Notes: generated by a model not told the origin, from the letters alone. A DNA stretch of 30,706 nt from an uncultured Opitutia bacterium (GCA_937952235.1 CALFZM010000258.1:1-30706), one strand, 5' to 3'; counted from the first letter of the stretch, positions 9,242 through 17,691 are shown. Numbers and translations: made by a program.

Positions 9242-9323
9242 AAACGCAAAGACGCGAAGGGGAGCAAAGACTCGCGAAGGAAAAGCGTGGCGAAACTTGG
9301 CGTTCCTTGGCGACTTTGCGTTT
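9242..9323 (+). repeat. Long inverted repeat, full copy B
   Basis: The ends aaacgcaaag and ctttgcgttt are exact reverse complements, and the arms pair at 14 of 16 bases over cgcaaagacgcgaagg. Similarity to the copy at 28436 extends beyond the arms: a gatc block begins exactly 17 nt before each left arm, and ggtttggg...gaatct follows each right arm up to the stop codon of a reverse-strand gene (CTA at 9356 here). No T-tract follows on either strand, so a simple intrinsic terminator is not obvious, although the folded RNA could still define the 3' end of the gspB-like transcript. Confidence 0.85.
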
Positions 9324-9355
9324 CGGTTTGGGCGACAGATTTGTTGAATCTTGCT

Positions 9356-10186
9356 CTAGAAATTCTTCACGTACTCGACGCCGCGGGCGTCCTTGAACGT
9401 CAGTTGCTCGGTGCCGACCTGGAGCAGTTTCACTCCCAGCGCGCGGTCGACGGTGTCGTTCACGCGATAGACCTTGTCGTTCATCAGCACGCGGCTCTCG
9501 TTGCCGGAAGAACGGATGCCTGCCACCTTGATGGCCTCGACGAATGCCGTGATGCGCTCATCCGGCTGCGGCGGCGCTGCGGGCGCGGGCGCCGGGGAAG
9601 GCGTTGCGCTCGGGGCCGTGGCCGCGGCGGCGACGGAGGGCGCGGGCGCCGGAGGCGGGGACTGCGGTGGCGTCGCCTCGGCTGCAGTCACGGGCGCGAC
9701 GGCCGGCGTCGGTGCGGGTGCGGCTGGCGGTGTGGCGGCAACGGAGGCGACCGCCGGCGGAGCGGCCGTCGCGGTCACGGGCGCAGGCGGCGGGACGGCC
9801 GCCGGTGCCGGCGTCGTGGCCACGGGCACCACCAGGGGCGGTGCGAGAGATTCGGAAGCGGGGGGAGCCGCGGGAGGCGGGACCGAGGGGGTGGCGACGG
9901 GCGCGGTGGCCGCGGGTTTCTCAGGGCGGTTGAGCAGGACCACGGTGACCACCACCGAAAGCACGACGAGGACGATCGCGCCGCTGCCGACGAGGAGCGC
10001 GATGTTGCCGCCCTGCGGACGGCCGCGTCGCAGCGGCAGCGCTTCCGCAGCCGCAGGGGAGACGGTCGCAGCCGGACCCGCGGCGGGAGCGGCAGGTTCG
10101 GCGGCGGGAGCGGCGGTGGCCGGCTCGCCGGGCCCTTCCGTCCGCTGCCGCTGGGCCTTCTTGAGCGCTTCGTTGATGAGACTCAT
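9356..10186 (-). CDS. GspB-like membrane protein (type II secretion accessory, T2SSB domain)
   Basis: The protein has 276 residues. The cytoplasmic start MSLINEALKKAQRQR matches the conserved opening of GspB/ExeB-type proteins. A single membrane helix spans about residues 61-85. An Ala/Pro-rich linker of about 120 residues follows, and a folded C-terminal domain occupies about 208-276 (VLMNDKVYRVNDTV...LLQVGTEQLTFKDA). That last domain resembles the periplasmic T2SSB domain, which in known systems helps place the secretin in the envelope together with GspA. The gene lies 15 nt downstream of an ExeA/GspA-like ATPase on the same strand, which strongly supports the pairing. No secretin or other type II secretion gene is in the window. 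The Pro/Ala linker probably spans peptidoglycan (inference). Confidence 0.8.
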   Translation of the reverse strand: MSLINEALKKAQRQRTEGPGEPATAAPAAEPAAPAAGPAATVSPAAAEALPLRRGRPQGGNIALLVGSGAIVLVVLSVVVTVVLLNRPEKPAATAPVATPSVPPPAAPPASESLAPPLVVPVATTPAPAAVPPPAPVTATAAPPAVASVAATPPAAPAPTPAVAPVTAAEATPPQSPPPAPAPSVAAAATAPSATPSPAPAPAAPPQPDERITAFVEAIKVAGIRSSGNESRVLMNDKVYRVNDTVDRALGVKLLQVGTEQLTFKDARGVEYVKNF

Positions 10187-10201
10187 GGCGGCGGGGTGGG
10201 A

Positions 10202-11017
10202 TCAGGCCGTGAGTGCCCGCATGTCCTTCGCGGCGCGGCGCACGTCCCAGAAGCTGACTTCGTCGGACTCGCGGATGAACGCCGCGAGCAGCGACTTGTC
10301 GCAGAGATTGTTCACGATGCGGGGAATGCCGCGGCTGCAGTAGTGCAGCGCCCACAGGGCCCAGCGCGTGAAGTATGGCCGGCCGTTGCCGCCGGCGAGC
10401 GTGATGCGGTGGCGGATGTACTCCGCGATGTCCTGGCTGGTGAGCTTGCGCAGTTCGTAGTGGACAAGGATGCGCTGGCGCAACTGGCGGAGTTCGTCGC
10501 GGGCCAGGATGCCCTTCAGCTCGGGTTGGCCCATGAGGACGATCTGCAGCAGCTTCTGCTGGTCGGTCTCGAGATTGGAAAGCAGGCGGATCTGCTCGAG
10601 CACCTCGAAGCTGAGGTTCTGGGCCTCGTCGATGATGAGGACGATGTCGCGATTCTTTTGTATCCGCTCGAGCAGCACCTGGTTCATCTGCGCCACGAGG
10701 TCGTTCTGGCTGCGCCCGAAGCGGGTCTCGCCCAGCTCGGTCAGGATGGCCTTCAGCATCTGCGTCTCGGTCACGCGCGGATTCAGGATCAGCGCCGTGT
10801 CGTAGCGGGCCGGATCGAGTTCGTTGAGGAACCTCCGGCACAGCGTCGTCTTGCCGCAGCCCACCTCCCCCACGAGCACGATGAAGCCCTTCTTCTCCGC
10901 GACGCCATACTTGAGGTGCTGCAGCGCCTCGAGGTGGGTCGGGCTGAGATAGAGAAAACGGGGGTCGGGGGTGATGTTGAAGGGCATCTCCTTTAACCCG
11001 TAAAAACTCTGATACAT
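10202..11017 (-). CDS. ExeA/GspA-like AAA+ ATPase
   Basis: The start at the ATG at 11017 gives 271 residues opening MYQSFYGLKEMPFNITPDP, the typical beginning of ExeA/GspA/MshM-type ATPases; extension to 11062 adds 15 unlikely residues. Walker A is GEVGCGKTT at 50-58, and Walker B is IVLIIDEAQ at about 125-133. Sensor and arginine-finger regions follow (LMGQPELK, LRQRILVHYEL, GIPRIVNNLCDKSLLAAF). The protein ends after the AAA+ module, without the peptidoglycan-binding domain of full-length ExeA, so it is closer to the short MshM-like form. It is expected to work at the cytoplasmic face with the GspB-like protein encoded 15 nt downstream, in assembly of a secretion or pilus complex. The divergent neighbour is the FtsB-like gene. 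Confidence 0.88.
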   Translation of the reverse strand: MYQSFYGLKEMPFNITPDPRFLYLSPTHLEALQHLKYGVAEKKGFIVLVGEVGCGKTTLCRRFLNELDPARYDTALILNPRVTETQMLKAILTELGETRFGRSQNDLVAQMNQVLLERIQKNRDIVLIIDEAQNLSFEVLEQIRLLSNLETDQQKLLQIVLMGQPELKGILARDELRQLRQRILVHYELRKLTSQDIAEYIRHRITLAGGNGRPYFTRWALWALHYCSRGIPRIVNNLCDKSLLAAFIRESDEVSFWDVRRAAKDMRALTA

Positions 11018-11153
11018 GGTGAGAGGGAAAACGACGGTTGCTCTCCCCATCGGAGAAGGCACGTGAAATTGCCCCTGGAATGCCCCCGGGGCCGCGATTT
11101 GAAATGTCCTTTACTCGCGTCGCCGGGGAAACGTTCATGCGGAGGCCGGAAAC

Positions 11154-11441
11154 GTGACCTCGCAGCGCCTCATCGTCCTCCTCTATGTCGTGCTCCTGAG
11201 CGCAATCGGTCTCGGCGCCGGCGCCCTCTTTCTCGAGGCGCGGGCGGAGTTCGACAAGCTCAAGCAGGACCAGGCCGCCAGCGCGGCCAAGCTCCACGCC
11301 GCGCGCGTGCGCCTCGCCGAGCAGCAGAAGATCCTCGAGCGCATGCGCAGCGATCCGGTTTACGTCGAGAAAGTGATCCGCACCCAGCTCGGCTACGGCC
11401 GCAAGGAGGAGTTCGTGTTCCGCTTCGATCCAGGCCCCTGA
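11154..11441 (+). CDS. FtsB/DivIC-like septum formation initiator protein
   Basis: The protein has 95 residues. A short N-terminus is followed by one membrane helix (about residues 6-26, LIVLLYVVLLSAIGLGAGAL), a heptad-rich coiled coil (about 30-63, EFDKLKQDQ...RLAEQQKILE) and a conserved tail DPVYVEKVIRTQLGYGRKEE. The tail matches the pattern seen in FtsB/DivIC proteins, where a Y-x-E-x-x-A/I-R-x-x-L-G-x-x-x-x-x-E motif follows the coil. Such proteins join the FtsQ-FtsL complex in the division septum. The start is GTG at 11154; the ORF has no upstream ATG that keeps the helix position sensible. The next gene starts 55 nt downstream on the same strand. The symbol is left blank because FtsB and DivIC cannot be separated here. 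Confidence 0.8.
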   Translation: MTSQRLIVLLYVVLLSAIGLGAGALFLEARAEFDKLKQDQAASAAKLHAARVRLAEQQKILERMRSDPVYVEKVIRTQLGYGRKEEFVFRFDPGP

Positions 11442-11496
11442 ATTTCCGGGTGGACGGGCGAACCCAATCCCGTTCTGGGTGACTGTTCCCACACTC

Positions 11497-12918
11497 ATGG
11501 CGACACATCCGCTGATCGAACGTTTTCAACGCGCCGGGCAGGGCCACGTTTTCGCATTCTTCGACCAGGCCGCCCCCGCGGAGCAGCAGCGCCTGCTGGC
11601 CGAAGCGGGCGAGATCGACCTCGAGGAGCTGGCGCGATTGTCCCGCACGCTGCTCCGGCAGCGCGGGGCCGGCGTCGATCTCACCGGCCTCGAGCCGGCG
11701 CCCTACGAGCGGCGGCCCGAGCATGGCGGTGACGCGGCCGCGTGGGCGGCCGCGCGCGCCGAAGGCGAGGCGGTGCTGCGCGCGGGTCGCGTCGCCGCGT
11801 TCACCGTCGCGGGCGGGCAGGGTACCCGGCTCGGCTACGACGGCCCCAAGGGCACGTTCCCGGTCACGCCGGTGAAGCAGAAGACGCTTTTCCAGGTCTT
11901 CGCGGAAAAAATCCTCGCCGCGGGCCGGCGCTACGGGAAGCCGCTGCATTGGTTCGTCATGACGAGCCACGCCAACCACGCGGCGACCGAGGCGTTCTTC
12001 GCCGAGCATCGCCATTTCGGGCTCGACCGCGCGCGGGTGCATTTCTTCCGGCAGGGCCGGATGCCGGCGGTCGATTTCGAGGGGAGGATCCTGCTCGAGA
12101 CGAAGACGTCGCTCGCGCTCTCGCCCGACGGCCACGGCGGCTCGCTCCGCGCGCTCGAGCGCAGCGGTGCGCTCGACCTGATGCGGCGCGAGGGCGTCGA
12201 CACCCTGAGCTATTTCCAGGTCGACAACCCCCTCGTCCGCTGCGTCGACCCCGCCTTCATCGGCTGGCACCACCGCCGCGGCTCCGAGATGTCCAGCAAG
12301 ATGGTCGCCAAGGCCTACGCCGAGGAGAAGGTCGGGGTGTTCTGCCGGCAGGGCGGCAAACTCGTGGTGGTCGAGTACTCCGACCTCCCCATGGAGCGGC
12401 AGCGCGAGGTCGATCCGGCCCGCGGCCTGCGCTACGTGGCCGGCAGCATCGCCATTCATGTCCTGGATCGCGAGTTCGTCCGTCGGATGGCGTCGGGCGG
12501 CGAGGGCGTGGCGCTGCCGTTTCACCGCGCGGACAAGAAGATCCCGACCGTCGACGCGCAGGGCGCCCCGGTCCGGCCGGAGAAGCCCAACGGCGTGAAG
12601 TTCGAACTGTTCGTCTTCGACGCGAAGCCGTTCGCGCGGTCGCCTTTGGTGATTGAGACGCTGCGGGCGGATGAATTCTCCCCGGTGAAGAACGCCGAGG
12701 GTGCCGACTCGCCGCTCTCGTGTCGCCAGGACCAGTTGCGCCAGTTCGGTCGCTGGCTCGCGGCGGCCGGCGCGGCGCCCGCGCTCGACGCGTCGGGCCT
12801 GCCGGCCGTGCCGGTCGAGGTGTCACCGCTTTTTGGCGACGACGAGGCTTCGTTCGTCGCCGCGTGGAATCGCCAGGCGGTGAAACCGAGGATTGAGTCC
12901 GGGCTTTATTTGGAGTGA
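11497..12918 (+). CDS. UDP-sugar pyrophosphorylase (UDPGP family, UAP1-like)
   Basis: The protein has 473 residues from the ATG at 11497; an in-frame GTG at 11479 would add only six residues. The nucleotide-binding signature AGGQGTRLGYDGPKGTF is intact, with further family motifs HWFVMTSHANHAATEAFF, YFQVDNPLVRCVDP, EMSSKMVAKAYAEEKVG and GVKFELFVFD. The arrangement matches the eukaryote-like UTP:hexose-1-phosphate/UDP-GlcNAc pyrophosphorylase family, not bacterial GalU or GlmU. It transfers UMP from UTP to a sugar-1-phosphate in the cytoplasm, releasing diphosphate. GlcNAc-1-P and glucose-1-P are both possible substrates. The phosphohexomutase encoded 55 nt downstream would supply the sugar-1-phosphate, supporting a shared operon for cell-wall, glycogen or exopolysaccharide precursors. 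Confidence 0.9.
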   Translation: MATHPLIERFQRAGQGHVFAFFDQAAPAEQQRLLAEAGEIDLEELARLSRTLLRQRGAGVDLTGLEPAPYERRPEHGGDAAAWAAARAEGEAVLRAGRVAAFTVAGGQGTRLGYDGPKGTFPVTPVKQKTLFQVFAEKILAAGRRYGKPLHWFVMTSHANHAATEAFFAEHRHFGLDRARVHFFRQGRMPAVDFEGRILLETKTSLALSPDGHGGSLRALERSGALDLMRREGVDTLSYFQVDNPLVRCVDPAFIGWHHRRGSEMSSKMVAKAYAEEKVGVFCRQGGKLVVVEYSDLPMERQREVDPARGLRYVAGSIAIHVLDREFVRRMASGGEGVALPFHRADKKIPTVDAQGAPVRPEKPNGVKFELFVFDAKPFARSPLVIETLRADEFSPVKNAEGADSPLSCRQDQLRQFGRWLAAAGAAPALDASGLPAVPVEVSPLFGDDEASFVAAWNRQAVKPRIESGLYLE

Positions 12919-12973
12919 ATCCCCGCCGCCGGCTCCCGCGACGTGCGGGGGCAAGGCGCTTCTTCCTTCCTTC

Positions 12974-14923
12974 ATGACCACGCTCGCCCGCATCCAGGCC
13001 GCCGCCCAGGCCGGTCACTTGCTGCCCACCACGGCCGAAAACCTGGCCGCCTTTCTCGCCGCCCGGCTGCCGGCCTGGGCCGAGCGCAGCATCGACGAAC
13101 TCGCGGCGCAAGGGGCGTGGGGCGAGCTCAACGACCGGTTCTACCGCTTCCTCGAGTTCGGCACCGGCGGCATGCGGGGCCGCACCATCGGCGTCGTGCC
13201 GGCCCCCAGCGAAACGGGGCGGCTCGACGAACGCGGCTCGCCCGAGCACGCCGCGATCGGCAGCAACCTGCTCAACGACTTCACGCTGATCCGCGCCGTC
13301 GTCGGGCTCTACCGCTACACTGCCCGCCACCTCGCCGCCCAGGGTTTCAAGGGCCGGCCCCGGCTGGTGATCGCGCATGACGTGCGGCACTTCGCGCGGC
13401 ACTTCTCGGACCTGTCGGCCTCCACCTGGACTCAGCTCGGCGGCGAAGCCTTCGTGTTCGACGGGCCGCGGCCGACGCCGCAGCTCAGCTACTCGGTGCG
13501 GTGGCTGAAGGCGCACGCGGGCGTGGTCATCACCGCCAGCCACAATCCGCCCCACGACAACGGGTTCAAGGCCTACTTCGGCGACGGCGCCCAGGTGGTG
13601 CCGCCGCACGACAAGGGGATCGTCGCCGAGGTCAACGCCGTGCCGCTCGCCGAGCTCGGGCGTTTCCTCACGCCCAACCTCGCGGGCGTGACGACCCTCG
13701 GGCGCGACGCCGACGCCGCCTATCTGGCCGTCGCCGCCAAGGCGGCGCTCGACCCGGCGGTCTTCCGGAAGACCAAGCTGAAGGTGGTCTTCACCAACAT
13801 CCACGGCACCGGTGCGGTCGCGTCGATGCCCCTGCTCCAGCAGGCGGGCTGCGACGTGATGGCCGTGCCCGAACAGCTCGCGTTCGACGCCCGCTTTCCG
13901 ACCGTGAAGTCGCCCAACCCCGAGAACGCCGAGGCGCTGGCCCGCGCGGTCGCGCTCGCGGCGAAGGAAGGGGCCGACGTCGTGCTCGCGACCGATCCCG
14001 ACGCCGACCGGATGGGCTGCGCGGTGCGCAATCGCGCCGGCGGGCTCGACCTGCTCACCGGCAACCAGATCGGCTCGCTGCTCACGGAGTATCGGCTGTC
14101 CAAGTACAAGGAGCTCGGTTGGATCCCCGCCGCGGGCTCGGACCGCGCGGCGATCGTGAAGACGTTCGTCACGACCTCGCTGCAGGACGCCATCGGCCGG
14201 GGACACGGCGTGAAGGTCATCAACACGCTCACGGGCTTCAAGTGGATCGCCGCCAAGATGGCCGGCTACGAGGCCAGGCTGCGGGCGGCGATGGGCCCGG
14301 GTTTCGACTACGAGGCGACCCCGTTCGAGCAGCGCGCGCGGCTGCTGCAGCAGCACAGCACGTTCTACGTCTTCGGCACCGAGGAGAGCTACGGCTACCT
14401 GCCCAACGACTACCTGCGCGACAAGGACGGCAACTCCGCCTGCCTCATGTTCGCCGAGCTCTGTGCCTGGGTGAAATCGCGCGGGCTGACCGTGCCGGAA
14501 TACCTCGACGAGATCTACCTCCGCTACGGCTTCTACCTCGAAGGCGTGATCAACCTTTACTACGAGGGCGCCAGCGGCAACGCGAAGATCAAGCGGATCC
14601 TCGAGACGTACCGTGCGAACCCGCCGCAGGCGTTCGGCGACGTGGCGGTGGCGAAGTTCCAGGACTTCGGCCGCGAGCGCGTGGTCGATGCCGACGGCGA
14701 GACGATCCCCGCACAGGACCTGTACCTGGTCACGCTGGCCAACGGCTACTCGTTCGCCGCCCGCGGCAGCGGCACCGAGCCGAAGATGAAGTTCTATCTC
14801 TTCGCCAACGAGAAGGTCGGCAGCGCCGCCGAGCTGCCCGCGGTGAAAGCCCGCGTGCGCGCGACGCTCGACCGGTTGAACCGGTTGATCGAAGCCGACG
14901 CGAAAGCCCGCGCCGAAAGCTAG
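12974..14923 (+). CDS. Phosphohexomutase (phosphoglucomutase/phosphomannomutase family)
   Basis: The protein has 649 residues from the ATG at 12974; the upstream extension from 12893 is unlike the family. All four alpha-D-phosphohexomutase signatures are present: the phosphoserine loop TASHNPPHDNGFKAYFGDG, the metal loop ATDPDADRMG, the sugar-binding loop GTEESYGYLPNDYLRDKDG, and the phosphate-binding RGSGTEPKMKFY near the C-terminus. Length and the FGTGGMRG N-terminal motif fit the larger PgcA/PGM2-like group. It interconverts hexose-6-phosphate and hexose-1-phosphate in the cytoplasm. Sitting directly after a UDP-sugar pyrophosphorylase on the same strand, it probably provides glucose-1-phosphate (or a related sugar phosphate) for that enzyme. 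The 76-bp repeat begins 38 nt after its stop codon. Confidence 0.93.
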   Translation: MTTLARIQAAAQAGHLLPTTAENLAAFLAARLPAWAERSIDELAAQGAWGELNDRFYRFLEFGTGGMRGRTIGVVPAPSETGRLDERGSPEHAAIGSNLLNDFTLIRAVVGLYRYTARHLAAQGFKGRPRLVIAHDVRHFARHFSDLSASTWTQLGGEAFVFDGPRPTPQLSYSVRWLKAHAGVVITASHNPPHDNGFKAYFGDGAQVVPPHDKGIVAEVNAVPLAELGRFLTPNLAGVTTLGRDADAAYLAVAAKAALDPAVFRKTKLKVVFTNIHGTGAVASMPLLQQAGCDVMAVPEQLAFDARFPTVKSPNPENAEALARAVALAAKEGADVVLATDPDADRMGCAVRNRAGGLDLLTGNQIGSLLTEYRLSKYKELGWIPAAGSDRAAIVKTFVTTSLQDAIGRGHGVKVINTLTGFKWIAAKMAGYEARLRAAMGPGFDYEATPFEQRARLLQQHSTFYVFGTEESYGYLPNDYLRDKDGNSACLMFAELCAWVKSRGLTVPEYLDEIYLRYGFYLEGVINLYYEGASGNAKIKRILETYRANPPQAFGDVAVAKFQDFGRERVVDADGETIPAQDLYLVTLANGYSFAARGSGTEPKMKFYLFANEKVGSAAELPAVKARVRATLDRLNRLIEADAKARAES

Positions 14924-15304
14924 CGCGGGCGGGGAGTGCTCGGCCGGAAGGACGCAGGTGCGGTGGAGCCGCCTGTCCCCAGGCGGCTGACGTGCGATGG
15001 ACCGGCCCGCAGCAGCTTGAGGACAAGCTGCTCCACCTTTCACTGCGGCCTCACGGTTGATTTGAAGGCTCATGGCATGAGTGCGGCGCAGCCGTCACCT
15101 GCCGAGGCCCGCACCGTGGGGCCCGCCTCGGAGCACCACGCCGCGCCGCTGCCGTCGGATCGGCCTGGCCGGAGGAAGACGCGTTGTAACGCCGCCGCGG
15201 CCAGCCAGATGCGGCGCCGGCGCCGCGCGGTCAAACCGGCGTAAAGTTTCCGCCGCGCCTCCGCCGTGTTCCCGCCGACGGGCCAGCGTGACGATCATAC
15301 CGGA
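14924..15304. other. Intergenic region with repeat copy 3
   Basis: This 381-nt gap holds the third copy of the 76-bp element (14962-15037) and, further on, a perfect 16-bp palindrome gcggcgccggcgccgc at 15211-15226. Apart from these I see no gene, RNA or convincing promoter. The reading frames crossing it are arginine-rich and lack any family motif. Confidence 0.7.
14962..15037 (+). repeat. 76-bp palindromic element, copy 3
   Basis: It has the same GGTGGAGC/GCTCCACC ends and the same 76-bp length as copies 1 and 2, about 9.7 kb away. The first hairpin is GCCGCCT-gtcccc-AGGCGGC. The second is AGCAGCTT-gaggac-AAGCTGCT: compared with AGCGGCGT/ACGCCGCT in the other copies, two positions differ on each arm and pairing is kept, while the loop gaggac is unchanged. 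It starts 38 nt after the phosphohexomutase stop codon. Confidence 0.88.
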
Positions 15305-15682
15305 ATGAAGCGTCTACTCCGGCTGCGTTGCTCCCTGCTCGCGATCCTGTTTCCCGTCGCCGGAGTGGCCCAGGAAGGCTGGTCGCAGATGAAGACCGGC
15401 ATGAATCGCGAGGAGACGCATGCGGTCCTCGGAGCGGAGCTCATGGCCAGCCGGGGTCGCGGCTTCGAGGTCGCGATCTACGACGGCGGCGCCGAGGTCC
15501 TCTATCTCAACGGCCAGGTCGTGGCCTGGACCGCTCCGGGCGCCGTCGAGGCCCCTCCCGCGCCCGCGGCGGCCTGGCAGTTCGATCAGGTCGCGCGGCC
15601 GCGCCCGCGCCCCGTCGCCCCGGTGGACGCACAGGGCCCGGCCGTGCGCCAGCGCGCGATCCTGCCGGCCTACCGCTGGTAA
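15305..15682 (+). CDS. Small exported protein, BamE/OmlA-like fold suspected
   Basis: The protein has 125 residues from the ATG at 15305. Its signal peptide (MKRLLRLRCSLLAILFPVAG, then VAQ) is followed by MKTGMNREETHAVLGAEL and VAIYDGGAEVLYLNGQVVAW. The G-M-x-x-x-E-x-x-x-x-L-G pattern followed by two short strands is reminiscent of the SmpA/OmlA/BamE-like fold, where the loop tracks an outer-membrane or sorting function. The C-terminal third is Pro/Ala/Arg-rich and probably disordered. No lipobox cysteine is present, so it is predicted to be a soluble periplasmic protein. The fold assignment is tentative and its partner is unknown. Confidence 0.6.
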   Translation: MKRLLRLRCSLLAILFPVAGVAQEGWSQMKTGMNREETHAVLGAELMASRGRGFEVAIYDGGAEVLYLNGQVVAWTAPGAVEAPPAPAAAWQFDQVARPRPRPVAPVDAQGPAVRQRAILPAYRW

Positions 15683-15869
15683 GCCGCCGCCCTTCCGCCA
15701 TCGCCGGCGCGAGTGCCCGGCCGGCGGCGCGTAAATGCGGCACCGGCCGCACGCCCGTCCGTGCAGTCGCAGCCGTGTCCTTTCGGACCACGCGGATTTG
15801 CTCGAAACCCGCCGCCGGCGGCACGTAGCCTCCGCGCCGGTGCCGCGTCGTCGCGCGCCCCGATTCCCC

Positions 15870-17618
15870 ATGAAGTCCCCTTCGCTTGCTGCCGTCCTGC
15901 TCAGCCTTTGCGCCCTCGGCTCCGCGCGCGCGGCCGACGCCCCGCCGCCCGAGGCGGTCTATGTCGGCGGCAAGGTGATCACGGTCGACAACGCTTTCGC
16001 CGTGCGCGAGGCCTTTGCCGTGCAGGACGGCCGCATCGTCGCCGTCGGCGACAGCCAGACCATCCGCGCGCTGGCGCGCCCGGGGACGACCCGGATTCAC
16101 GACCTGCGCGGCCGCGCCGTCCTCCCGGGTCTGATCGATTCGCACGTGCACGCAACGAGCGCGTCGATGACGGAGTTCGATCATCCGCTGCCCGACATGG
16201 AGTCGATCGCCGACGTGCTGGCCTACTTTCGCGAACGCGTGAAGGTCGTGCCCGAAGGCGAGTGGATCTCGCTCTCGCAGGTGTTCATCACGCGGCTGCG
16301 CGAGGCGCGGTTTCCGACGCGGGCCGAACTCGACGCGGTCGCCCCGCGACACCCGGTGGCGTTTCACACCGGTCCCGACGTCATGCTCAACAGCCTCGCC
16401 CTGAAGCTCAACCAGCTTGACCGGAACTTCGAGGTGAAGGACGGCCGCGAAGGCTACATGGAGAAGGATGCGCAGGGTGAACCCACCGGCGTGCTCCGGG
16501 GCCTCGGCCGCTACGTGAATAAGGCGTCGCCGTCGCGCACGGTGAAAGTGACGGACGCCGACCGCGTGCGGCGGCTGCGGGAGCTGTTTCGCGACTACAA
16601 CCGCGTCGGCCTCACTGCCGTCGCCGACCGCGGCGCCAACGCGCAGGCGATCACGCTCTACGAGGGCCTGCTGCGGCGGGGCGAGCTCTCGGTGCGGCTC
16701 GCCTTGTCGCACACGATCCCGACCTCCGGCTCGCAGGAGTCGTTGCTCAAGGCGATCGACGACCTCGGGCGGCACCGGTTGCGCGCGCCCAGCCCGTGGC
16801 TCCGCCTCATCGGCACGAAGATCTGGCTCGACGGCGGCATGCTCACGGGCAGCGCCTACATGCTGAAGCCCTGGGGCAGGAGCGAAATCTACGGCATCCG
16901 CGACGAAGCCTACCGCGGCGTGCTCAACCTGCCTCCCGAACAGCTCTACCCGCTCGTTCGCCAGGTGGCGAAGAACGGGATGCAGTTCACCGCCCACGTG
17001 CAGGGCGACGGCGCGGTGACGACGCTCGTCGACACCTACGAGCGCGTGAACGCCGAGTTCCCGGTCAAGCCGCTGCGCATGGGACTGACGCACTCCAGTT
17101 TCATGACCGAGGAGGTGCTGGGACGCGTGGCCCGGCTTGGCATCGTGCCGGACATCCAGCCGATCTGGCTCTACCTCGATACCAGCACGCTCGTGCGGCA
17201 GTTCGGCTACGACCGGATGCGCCACTTCCAGCCGTTGCGCAGCCTCGCCGCGCACGGCGCCATCGCCGGCGGTGGCTCGGACCACATGCAGAAGATCGGC
17301 GACCTGCGCGCGATCAATTCCTACAATCCGTTCCTCGGCATGTGGATCACGATCACGCGGAAAGCGCGCTGGTACGACGGCGCGCTGCACCCCGAGGAGG
17401 GATTGTCCCGCGAGCAGGCGATCGCCTTCTACACCCGCAACAACGCGCACCTGCTTTTCTGGGAAAAGGAGCTGGGCTCGATCGAGCCCGGCAAGCGGGC
17501 CGACTTCATCGTGCTCGACCGCGACCCGCTCACGTGCCCGATCGACGATCTCCGGGAAACCCGGGTCCTGCAGACCTGGGTCGAGGGAAAGATCGTCCAC
17601 GGCGCCGCGACGGACTGA
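15870..17618 (+). CDS. Exported YtcJ/AepA-type amidohydrolase
   Basis: The protein has 582 residues from the ATG at 15870, with a signal peptide MKSPSLAAVLLSLCALGSARA. The upstream reading-frame extension is Arg-rich and discarded. The amidohydrolase pattern is intact: an N-terminal beta-sandwich (VYVGGKVITVDNAF...VLPGLIDSHVHA) with the metal-binding His92-Val-His94, then KIWLDGGMLTGSAY, HVQGDGAVTTLVD, a His in LTHSSFM, and GGGSDHMQKIGD with Asp471. The C-terminal sandwich ends with the usual GSIEPGKRADFIVLDRDPL. It belongs to the YtcJ-like branch, whose members hydrolyse amide or related bonds of poorly defined substrates. Export of such an enzyme suggests scavenging of an amide-containing compound in the periplasm (inference). 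Confidence 0.9.
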   Translation: MKSPSLAAVLLSLCALGSARAADAPPPEAVYVGGKVITVDNAFAVREAFAVQDGRIVAVGDSQTIRALARPGTTRIHDLRGRAVLPGLIDSHVHATSASMTEFDHPLPDMESIADVLAYFRERVKVVPEGEWISLSQVFITRLREARFPTRAELDAVAPRHPVAFHTGPDVMLNSLALKLNQLDRNFEVKDGREGYMEKDAQGEPTGVLRGLGRYVNKASPSRTVKVTDADRVRRLRELFRDYNRVGLTAVADRGANAQAITLYEGLLRRGELSVRLALSHTIPTSGSQESLLKAIDDLGRHRLRAPSPWLRLIGTKIWLDGGMLTGSAYMLKPWGRSEIYGIRDEAYRGVLNLPPEQLYPLVRQVAKNGMQFTAHVQGDGAVTTLVDTYERVNAEFPVKPLRMGLTHSSFMTEEVLGRVARLGIVPDIQPIWLYLDTSTLVRQFGYDRMRHFQPLRSLAAHGAIAGGGSDHMQKIGDLRAINSYNPFLGMWITITRKARWYDGALHPEEGLSREQAIAFYTRNNAHLLFWEKELGSIEPGKRADFIVLDRDPLTCPIDDLRETRVLQTWVEGKIVHGAATD

Positions 17619-17691
17619 CGCCGCCAAGCATTGCGCAGCGTTGGCCAACCCTCGCGCAGCGGCGCCGCGCGGCCTGTGGCATGCTCGCGTC

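Noticed and set aside
9242..9323. Inverted repeat as a standard intrinsic terminator
   Set aside because: The arms are imperfect with a long interior, and no T-tract follows on either strand, so it is listed as a repeat only.
5069..15037. The repeated elements as a CRISPR array
   Set aside because: Only three copies exist, two adjacent and one 9.7 kb away, with no regular spacers and no cas genes.
12257..15073. Long reverse-strand frame opposite the pyrophosphorylase and phosphohexomutase genes
   Set aside because: It spans two intact + strand genes and a repeat element and shows no recognisable motif.
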